This document shows positions 1-4,119 of a DNA stretch of 5,323 nt, in pieces. The notes beneath the pieces are model-generated. The model saw nothing but the letters and a program-made list of their open reading frames with translations, had not been told where the DNA came from and ran no database searches. Each line of letters opens with the position of its first letter. Positions within the stretch are counted from its first letter, which is position 1. Position numbers and translations under genes: made by a program. Source of the DNA: Alphaproteobacteria bacterium (lineage in GTDB: Bacteria; Pseudomonadota; Alphaproteobacteria; Rhizobiales; Hyphomicrobiaceae); assembly GCA_024279745.1 (NCBI GenBank), contig JAJRRE010000037.1, forward strand, positions 1-5,323, in the 5' to 3' direction.

Positions 1-627
1 CGCCCGGTTTTAGCAGTCGCGGCGATTGCCAAACCGGGACTGATCGTGACCGGCGGCGGCGGCGGCGTCATTCGCGTGATGCGCATCGGCGATTGGGCAG
101 TGATTGAAGAATATCAAAACGCGCTCGGGCCGGTCTGGGCGCTGGGATTTATTCCCGGTGGTAAAAAGCTTTATTTTGGCGGGCTCGATGATTTTGCTAC
201 GCTGTGGCAAGTGGCGCCGCGCAAAGCGTTTGAACCCGCGGCGGGTAAATTTCCGCGCCGGTTTCAGCTCTCCAAGGAACTTTCGCCGGGCCAGCGCCAG
301 TTCGCGCGCAAATGTTCGGTCTGCCACAGCCTGAAAGAGAACGGACGCAACCGTGCCGGGCCAAGCCTTTACAATATATTTGGCAGGCGCGCAGGAACGC
401 TGCCCGGTTATCCATATTCGCCTGCCTTGCAGAAGCTTGATTTTGTCTGGAACGCGCAAACGATTGGTAAATTATTCGCACTTGGCCCCGACGAATTTAC
501 TCCAGGATCGAAAATGCCTCTGCAAAAAATCACAGACCGGGTAAAACGTGCTGATCTGATTACTTATCTGAAACGAGCAAGCCGCGGTGAAACCATGGCC
601 AAGCCAACACCAAGCGGCGCTCAGTGA
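1..627 (+). CDS. WD40 beta-propeller / class I cytochrome c fusion protein, 3' end (5' truncated)
   Basis: The frame is open from the first base of the window to TGA at 625-627, so this is the last 208 residues of a longer gene; the GTG at 46 is internal. Residues 1 to about 70 read like the end of a WD40 propeller (IVTGGGGGVIRVMRIGDW, then VWALGFIPGG and GGLDDFATLW). The rest is a class I cytochrome c: a CSVCH haem-binding motif at window residues 105-109, a cytochrome c2-like stretch with GPSLYNIFGRRAG, GYPYSPAL and FVWN, a probable distal haem ligand Met172 in TPGSKMP, and RADLITYLK near the end. A c-type haem needs the periplasm, so the missing N-terminus should carry an export signal. 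The likely role is electron transfer, with the propeller as a partner-binding module; that part is inference. I am sure of the cytochrome domain and fairly sure of the propeller. Confidence 0.88.
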   Translation, partial: RPVLAVAAIAKPGLIVTGGGGGVIRVMRIGDWAVIEEYQNALGPVWALGFIPGGKKLYFGGLDDFATLWQVAPRKAFEPAAGKFPRRFQLSKELSPGQRQFARKCSVCHSLKENGRNRAGPSLYNIFGRRAGTLPGYPYSPALQKLDFVWNAQTIGKLFALGPDEFTPGSKMPLQKITDRVKRADLITYLKRASRGETMAKPTPSGAQ

Positions 628-718
628 TTAAAGTGATCATTAATTGGCTGCCGGATTGGACAAAAAGCTGGCAATTTGGGTGGGTTTCGCGCTAAGTTGA
701 CGCAGGACGAAAGCAGTA

Positions 719-814
719 ATGATGGCCGGCGAGCATTCAGCCAGGTCAAAGCTGGTGGTTTGCCCTGCTTCTGGCGGGCGGCAATCAGAGTTAAGTAAAG
801 GCGGCGTAACATGA
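719..814 (+). CDS. weak candidate 31-residue ORF overlapping the next micro-protein gene
   Basis: ATG at 719 (followed by a second ATG at 722) opens a 31-residue frame ending at TGA 812-814. The stop overlaps the ATG of the membrane micro-protein (811-813) as ATGA, the usual sign of translational coupling. An AGGA lies about a dozen bases upstream, which is rather far. The peptide (MMAGEHSARSK..., one Cys) resembles nothing I know and has no membrane segment. The same frame is open upstream from 644, interrupted only by TGA at 698-700, so this could also be the tail of a decayed gene. It is too short to separate from chance. Confidence 0.18.
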   Translation: MMAGEHSARSKLVVCPASGGRQSELSKGGVT

Positions 815-936
815 AAGCATTTTTTATGGGAATGGTTGCACTCGCCGCAATCGCCGTTGTGGCCTCTGTCGGGCTTGATACCGTGGTTATGAGTGCAAAA
901 AGCGTTTATCAATCTTCCAGCAGTGTTCGGCAATAA
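811..936 (+). CDS. 41-residue single-pass membrane micro-protein
   Basis: ATG at 811 opens a 41-residue frame ending TAA at 934-936. AAAGGCGG (about 797-804) sits at normal Shine-Dalgarno distance. The protein begins MKAFF, continues with a hydrophobic helix (about residues 4-21, rich in Ala, Val, Ile and Gly), then a short polar tail with SVYQSSSSVRQ at the end. From memory, alphaproteobacterial genomes contain small unnamed proteins of this plan: MKxF, one helix, and a Ser/Tyr-rich tail ending in xVRL or similar. I know no function for them. A single inner-membrane pass with a short periplasmic tail is the natural reading; an uncleaved signal-like peptide is the alternative. It lies between the cytochrome fusion gene and the DUF6494 operon. 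The gene is below the usual length cut-off for gene callers. Confidence 0.6.
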   Translation: MKAFFMGMVALAAIAVVASVGLDTVVMSAKSVYQSSSSVRQ

Positions 937-1008
937 AGGGCTGGGATCGAGCAGATAGGTTTGGCTCGAAGCGCAAGAGGAGCCCCCACAACGAATTGCC
1001 GCAAGTCA

Positions 1009-1038
1009 CAAAGAGCCGCAAAGAGCCACAAAGATCCG
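1009..1038. repeat. three tandem copies of a 10-bp unit
   Basis: Positions 1009-1018, 1019-1028 and 1029-1038 read CAAAGAGCCG, CAAAGAGCCA and CAAAGATCCG. The unit is not a multiple of three, which fits non-coding DNA. It is probably replication-slippage sequence; no function can be read from it. Confidence 0.75.
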
Positions 1039-1110
1039 GTGGAGCTGGTGAGAGCCAGAGAGATTTCTGTAGCGCATTTGGTGATGCGTCGGGCAAGGTT
1101 GTCACGGTAT

Positions 1111-1217
1111 GGCGGCAACAATACAAGCGGCGGCAATACAAGCTACATTGGCAATACAAGTTAGATTGGCATAGTAGTGACAGCGGCATAGTAGTGACAG
1201 CGGCATAGTAGTGACAA
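1111..1217. repeat. degenerate 17-18 bp tandem array
   Basis: The clean part is three head-to-tail copies of GGCATAGTAGTGACAGC: 1168-1184, 1185-1201 and a partial third at 1202-1216. Immediately before are two 18-base units, GGCAATACAAGCTACATT (1132-1149) and GGCAATACAAGTTAGATT (1150-1167), and before those a related GGCAACAATACAAGC (1114-1128). All units start with GGCA and have purine/TA-rich interiors, suggesting one array that has diverged from left to right. The 17-base period would shift the frame at every copy, so it is not protein-coding. The array ends about 100 bases before the DUF6494 start codon. Confidence 0.75.
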
Positions 1218-1317
1218 AGTTAACGACGGGGCCTGCCACCATGCCAGAGGCAAAGTTTGGTTGGTCCGCTAGAATTTAAGACATCTGGGCTGCAAACAGC
1301 TAAATTAAGGACGTGCC

Positions 1318-1512
1318 ATGAGCGGCGAGAATTTCAATATGTCGATGCGTAAATTTCTGAAGCAAGTCGGTGTGACCTCACAGCAGCAGATTGAGCAAAT
1401 CGTGCGCGAGCAAAAGCTGACGTCGCCGGGCAAGCTGAAGGTTAAAATGGTGCTCAGCGCTGAGGGCACAGATCTCAATCATGTGATTGACGGCGAGATC
1501 GAGCTGGAATGA
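1318..1512 (+). CDS. DUF6494-family small protein
   Basis: The product is a 64-residue protein with the pattern I remember for DUF6494: NMSMRKFLKQVGVTSQQQIE at residues 7-26, then LKVKMVLSAEGTDLNHVIDG and an acidic end EIELE. It has no signal peptide or membrane helix, so it should be cytoplasmic. The likely fold is a short N-terminal helical part and a C-terminal beta hairpin. ATG 1318 is supported by AAGGA at 1307-1311, six bases upstream. The stop (1510-1512) overlaps the ATG of the next ORF as ATGA, and the ligase-like and DUF6505 genes follow on the same strand, so it opens a probable operon. The family's biochemical function is unknown to me. From memory it co-occurs with formate dehydrogenase accessory genes. 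Confidence 0.87.
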   Translation: MSGENFNMSMRKFLKQVGVTSQQQIEQIVREQKLTSPGKLKVKMVLSAEGTDLNHVIDGEIELE

Positions 1513-1670
1513 AGCTGATGGTTTTGAAAGGTGAAACCATCTGGGCCAACCGTCTGAGCCAACCGCCGCCGGCAAGCCAGGCCGGTCCGTCCTTGCAAGC
1601 GGAAGCGTGTTATTTATCGCTATATCCGGTCTGGCTATATCCTGTCTGGCCATATCCGGGCCGCTCATGA
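1509..1670 (+). CDS. candidate 53-residue protein with LYPVW repeats, coupled to both neighbours
   Basis: ATG 1509-1511 overlaps the DUF6494 stop as ATGA. The frame runs 53 codons without a stop to TGA 1668-1670, which overlaps the ATG of the ligase-like gene, again as ATGA. The product begins MKLMVLKGETIWANRLSQ, passes through a Pro/Ala/Gln-rich middle, and ends with two copies of LYPVW (residues 38-42 and 43-47) followed by PYPGRS. The repeated peptide is produced by the 15-bp DNA repeat at 1621-1665. I recognise no family. Exact overlaps at both ends argue that ribosomes pass through this frame, either to make a real protein or simply to deliver ribosomes to the next start, which has no Shine-Dalgarno of its own. 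Against it: the ribosome site is weak (only GAGCTGG just upstream), and the repeats look like a recent DNA expansion. Confidence 0.42.
   Translation: MKLMVLKGETIWANRLSQPPPASQAGPSLQAEACYLSLYPVWLYPVWPYPGRS
1621..1665. repeat. 15-bp tandem repeat, about three copies
   Basis: The copies are TATATCCGGTCTGGC (1621-1635), TATATCCTGTCTGGC (1636-1650) and a diverged CATATCCGGGCCGCT (1651-1665). The period of 15 is a multiple of three, so the frame of the 53-residue ORF is kept and it yields LYPVW repeats. Another frame would give AISGL-like repeats as an N-terminal extension of the ligase-like protein from GTG 1607. Confidence 0.8.
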
Positions 1671-2437
1671 AATTTCCTGAACCTCAATTTCCGCCTTTGC
1701 TGCACGGTATCGGTGTTGACCATGGCACGCATCCAATGCTGGTTGCGGCGCGCTTGGCCCATCGCGCAAAGAACGGGGCCGGTGATGTGATCTGGAGCCG
1801 CTCAAAGGCCCGCACTGAGCTAGCCATAATTGTGGAGCCCGAAGTGACGTTGGCGCGCGCGCAACAAATGGCGCCGCTGTCGATGCTGGCCATGGGCGAT
1901 GCACTGGGTGTGTTATGTCCGCCGCAAGTTTCGGTTCTGTTTCGCTGGCCGGGCGACATCGTGATCAATGGTGCGAAGGCGGGGGAAGTGAAACTGGCAG
2001 CGCCTCGTTGCCCGCCCGAAGAGGTGCCACGCTGGCTGGTCATCGGCATGTCATTGCAGCTCATGCATGACAACCACACCAGCGAGCCGGGCGAGGATTT
2101 GGAGCGGACCTGTTTGCTGGAAGAAGGCGTTGGCGCTGAGGTGAGCCCTTCCGACATTATTCAAATGATTGCGTCTTATTGGATGGCCGGGCTGAACGCG
2201 TGGAGCGACAGCGGTGCGGCGGCCTATCATCAAAGGTGGCTGTTCCGCGCAGCCGGGCGCGAAGAGGAAACGCCGTTTGAGACCGCTGCCGGGACCAGAC
2301 ATGTTGGAAAAGTTTTGGGTCTTGATGAACATGCGGGGCTGGTTTTGGCGCCATCGGGTGAACATGCCGGTACGCGCGCTGTTCCACTTAACCTACCCTA
2401 CGGGCCGCATTTGGTGCATCTTGATGAGATCAGCTAA
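1667..2437 (+). CDS. biotin/lipoate protein ligase-like protein (BPL_LplA_LipB_2 / DUF4444 type)
   Basis: The product is a 256-residue cytoplasmic protein with the plan of biotin protein ligases. FRWPGDIVINGAKAGEVKL (residues 92-110) matches the WPND...KxxG motif of BirA, with Lys104 at the place of BirA's active-site lysine. WLVIGMSLQL (123-132) matches the VIGxGIN strand. A W-x-x-G-rich helix follows (170-195), and the end (VGKVLGLDEHAGLVL, 213-227) is the small C-terminal beta domain, which I associate with DUF4444. The ATP/biotin loop GRGRRG expected near residues 40-50 is absent; the segment reads VIWSRSKARTEL instead. It may therefore bind rather than activate a cofactor, or use another substrate. 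ATG 1667 is chosen for its ATGA overlap with the upstream stop and because homologues, as I remember them, begin with PxFPPL close to the N-terminus (here at residues 5-11). GTG 1607 in the same frame would only add repeat-derived hydrophobic sequence. Confidence 0.78.
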   Translation: MKFPEPQFPPLLHGIGVDHGTHPMLVAARLAHRAKNGAGDVIWSRSKARTELAIIVEPEVTLARAQQMAPLSMLAMGDALGVLCPPQVSVLFRWPGDIVINGAKAGEVKLAAPRCPPEEVPRWLVIGMSLQLMHDNHTSEPGEDLERTCLLEEGVGAEVSPSDIIQMIASYWMAGLNAWSDSGAAAYHQRWLFRAAGREEETPFETAAGTRHVGKVLGLDEHAGLVLAPSGEHAGTRAVPLNLPYGPHLVHLDEIS

Positions 2438-2549
2438 GCTGGTTGTCTTATCGGCCCGAGCCGGACCTCCACTAAATATGTCGGCGGCCAAGGTGCTGGC
2501 GATTAAAGCGTTATATCAAGTAAACGGCAAAAAAGGAGCGGTTCCATAA
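2424..2549 (+). CDS. weak candidate 41-residue ORF between the ligase-like and DUF6505 genes
   Basis: ATG 2424 lies inside the 3' end of the ligase-like gene (14-base overlap, another frame) and opens 41 codons ending at TAA 2547-2549. That stop overlaps the ATA that begins the conserved DUF6505 frame (ATAA). An inner ATG at 2478 could also start it. The peptide is basic (MRSAKLVVLSARAG... ending NGKKGAVP) and unlike any family I know. The same frame is also open upstream as a shadow of the ligase-like gene, so the ORF may be chance. Otherwise 2438-2545 is a plain 108-base spacer. Confidence 0.2.
   Translation: MRSAKLVVLSARAGPPLNMSAAKVLAIKALYQVNGKKGAVP
2533..2538 (+). promoter_or_regulatory. 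Shine-Dalgarno AAGGAG that places the DUF6505 start at ATA 2546
   Basis: AAGGAG preceded by an A run ends seven bases before ATA 2546-2548. This is ideal spacing and the strongest ribosome site in the window. No ATG, GTG or TTG lies at usable distance in the DUF6505 frame. Confidence 0.75.
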
Positions 2550-3037
2550 AACTCTTACGCACTATTCGGTTTGACGCCTCGGATGTTCATGTTTTCGAGC
2601 ACGCCGCCGAGCCCGATGAATGGGCAGTACCGGGCGCATTCAGTTTTACGCAACTGGATGAAAGCGACATTACAGGCAAAACCAAACAGGCTTTTGCAAA
2701 TGGCTTTCTTGGCTTGAACAGTTTCGGCCGGTCAACCTTTGTGACGGTCTGCGATGTGGGTGAAACCGAGGAGCCGGCAGTGCTTGAGCAGATGCTTGCC
2801 GCGCATTTCGTCGAGCGTTACGGCGCGCCGGATCTGGCCGCGGCTCTGCCGGTGGCGCGCGAGGAAATCGGCTATGTGATAGAGCTGTGCCGGGATGTTC
2901 CCGTTAACACTGTGTTCGCAGTGCAGCGCCGGTTTGGCGATGACGGTAGAATTCATGAAGAATTCCGTACTCTCGCCGCGCCAACCGAAGAGCCCGACCA
3001 TGCAAAAATCTGGAAAATCACTGAGGATGAGGATTAA
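2546..3037 (+). CDS. DUF6505-family protein, apparently starting at ATA
   Basis: From ATA 2546 the frame encodes 163 residues: (I/M)KLLRTIRFDASDVHVFE, then AAEPDEWAVPGAFSF, TGKTKQAFANGFLGLNSFGR, FVERYGAPDLAAALPVAREE and a closing EEFRTL segment before an acidic tail. This is the full length and motif order I remember for DUF6505, whose members normally begin MKL.RTIR.D. The first ordinary start codon in frame is TTG 2714, which would delete 56 residues including the most typical block and has no ribosome site. The true start is therefore ATA (a very weak initiator), or an ATG changed to ATA by mutation or sequencing error. There is no signal peptide, so it is cytoplasmic. It is the last gene of the DUF6494 string. 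The molecular role is unknown; gene company suggests help to a redox enzyme. Confidence 0.8.
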   Translation: MKLLRTIRFDASDVHVFEHAAEPDEWAVPGAFSFTQLDESDITGKTKQAFANGFLGLNSFGRSTFVTVCDVGETEEPAVLEQMLAAHFVERYGAPDLAAALPVAREEIGYVIELCRDVPVNTVFAVQRRFGDDGRIHEEFRTLAAPTEEPDHAKIWKITEDED

Positions 3038-3182
3038 GCTCCCGTGAAAGTCGAGCTTTGTCGGTTATCTCTTGTGGGCCCGCGCGCGGCACCAAGAAGC
3101 CAACGCAACAAAAGTTAACAAAGTCTTGATGAAACATTAAGGTTTCTATTCAAATTGTCGGTACGGCGTTAAGACTTGCCGC

Positions 3183-3188
3183 TATAGT
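3183..3188 (+). promoter_or_regulatory. candidate -10 box (TATAGT) for the secreted ClpP-like gene
   Basis: TATAGT lies about 65 bases before ATG 3253, behind an AT-rich stretch with TTAACAAAG and ACATTAAGG (3114-3150). No good -35 sits at 17 bases: TTGTCG is about 22 bases away. This is therefore only a candidate. It is the best promoter-like sequence in the 3038-3252 gap, which otherwise holds no gene. Confidence 0.3.
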
Positions 3189-3190
3189 CG

Positions 3191-3222
3191 GGGAAGGATT
3201 TTCGAAAAAAAAATCGGTTCCC
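3191..3222. repeat. two-part inverted repeat (hairpin) in the leader of the secreted protein gene
   Basis: GGGAA (3191-3195) pairs with TTCCC (3218-3222), and GATTTT (3197-3202) pairs with AAAATC (3210-3215). A small G-rich internal mismatch separates the two stems, and the loop is seven bases (CGAAAAA). It starts three bases after the candidate -10 box, so it would be the very 5' end of the transcript or an operator. It has no T run after it and does not look like a forward terminator. Confidence 0.5.
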
Positions 3223-3252
3223 GTAAAATTTGAGTAGTGTGCCAATAGCTTC

Positions 3253-4119
3253 ATGTTTGTTCGATCACGTCATATCGTTGCGATGCTTGTGTTGGGAGCG
3301 GCTTTTGCTGTCAGTTCTAACGCTGAGGCTGCGCATCGCCGCTTGAAAATCAGCTATGCGCCGCAGCTTAAGGTGTTGTCGCTAAAATGGTCAGGCAAGA
3401 TCGACAGGCCGATGGCGCGCCAGCTGGGTAATGCGCTCAATCGTTATCAGGGGCGGGCCGATAAGCTTGTTTTGACTCTGGCTTCGGGCGGCGGGCGCGT
3501 ATCGGAAGCCAAAAAGGTTATTGCCTTGCTGCGCCGGTTCAAACAACGGCATGCGCTTGAAACACGGGTGTCGCCGGGCCGCGTTTGCGGCTCGATGTGT
3601 GTGCCGATTTTTCTACAAGGGCAGGTTCGCCGTGCCGCGCCGGCAAGCTTGTGGTTGTTTCACGAAATCTCCAGACATGACGAAAAGACCAATAAGACAA
3701 TTCGGTTGTTGCCTAAGAAAACGGCGCGCATGTTCAAAGACTATTTTGTCCCCGCCGGTGTCTCGCGGTTTTGGCTGAAAGGCGTTGCCGCACAGATCAA
3801 AGGCAATGATATCTGGCTCACCGGTGCGCAGCTGATCGCACAGCGCTCAAACATTATAACGGCGCAAATGCCCGACCTTAAACGGCGAAAGATTTACCAG
3901 CGGCGGCGCTCGGCAAGCCACCGCATAATTATCAGTGTGGCTGCCGATAAGCCCAAACATCGCCGCCGCTCTTTGAACCTGCAACCAGCTAGCGGTACGT
4001 TGCGCGGTAGTCTTTGGCCGCGCCGCTCACAGCATGTGCAGGCGAATCGCGCCCCCGATCACGGCGCACGCCTGGCCGGCCAACCTGAACTCAATTCAAA
4101 AAATCGTCGGGGTCTTTAA
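3253..4119 (+). CDS. secreted ClpP/crotonase-fold protein (COG3904-like) with a basic C-terminal tail
   Basis: The 288-residue product starts with a Sec signal peptide: MFVRSRH, a hydrophobic core to about residue 20, then probable cleavage after AEA at 24-26. The body follows the periplasmic ClpP-like pattern: LSLKWSGKID (42-51), LVLTLASGGGRVSEA (72-86) forming the oxyanion-type glycine loop, VCGSMCVPIFLQG (111-123), WLFHEIS (134-140) and IWLTGAQL (187-194). Ser114 and His137 sit where ClpP has its catalytic Ser and His, and Cys112 and Cys116 flank the Ser and could form a disulphide. Function is unproven; a periplasmic hydrolase or binding protein is likely. After about residue 205 the protein turns into a basic Arg/Lys/Ser/Gln-rich tail of some 80 residues that homologues, as I recall, lack. 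ATG 3253 is the only usable start, since an in-frame TAG lies at 3235; its ribosome site is poor. The 3' end overlaps the opposing ferredoxin gene by 29 bases. Confidence 0.75.
   Translation: MFVRSRHIVAMLVLGAAFAVSSNAEAAHRRLKISYAPQLKVLSLKWSGKIDRPMARQLGNALNRYQGRADKLVLTLASGGGRVSEAKKVIALLRRFKQRHALETRVSPGRVCGSMCVPIFLQGQVRRAAPASLWLFHEISRHDEKTNKTIRLLPKKTARMFKDYFVPAGVSRFWLKGVAAQIKGNDIWLTGAQLIAQRSNIITAQMPDLKRRKIYQRRRSASHRIIISVAADKPKHRRRSLNLQPASGTLRGSLWPRRSQHVQANRAPDHGARLAGQPELNSKNRRGL

Larger units (their letters stand above)
937..1317 (+). other. 381-base non-coding stretch with tandem repeats upstream of the DUF6494 operon
   Basis: I see no convincing gene here on either strand. Short open frames exist, for example from TTG 961 to TAG 1164, but they have no ribosome site and an Arg/Ser/Asn-rich composition, and part of their content comes from tandem repeats. 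The region holds a three-copy 10-bp repeat (1009-1038) and a degenerate 17-18 bp array (1111-1217). A weak 6-bp hairpin (TCGAGC at 947-952 with GCTCGA at 964-969) lies just after the micro-protein gene but has no T run. A promoter for the downstream operon probably lies within 1218-1305, but I could not find a clear -35/-10 pair. Confidence 0.6.

Noticed and set aside
961..1164. Open frame with NTS-containing repeats, starting at TTG
   Set aside because: No ribosome site and odd composition; the repeated residues come from the 18-base DNA units, and neighbouring 17-base units break the frame.
640..1189. Several overlapping minus-strand open frames
   Set aside because: No ribosome sites and no family-like sequence; Cys/Ser/Leu/Arg-rich translations typical of antisense frames. 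The micro-protein on the plus strand explains part of the region better.
1111..1217. Array considered as a CRISPR
   Set aside because: Units are 17-18 bases head to tail with no unique spacers and no cas genes.
2949..2965. Two GAATTC palindromes five bases apart
   Set aside because: They lie inside the well-supported DUF6505 coding frame and are explained by its codons.
2714..3037. DUF6505 gene starting at TTG 2714
   Set aside because: This start has no ribosome site and would remove the most typical N-terminal third, which is intact upstream in the same frame.
3036..3058. AAGCTC...GAGCTT hairpin after the DUF6505 stop as a terminator
   Set aside because: Only a 6-bp stem with an 11-base loop and just three T afterwards; too weak to call.
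3080..3089. Palindrome CCGCGCGCGG
   Set aside because: A short alternating GC run with no room for a loop and no partner feature; expected by chance in GC-rich DNA.
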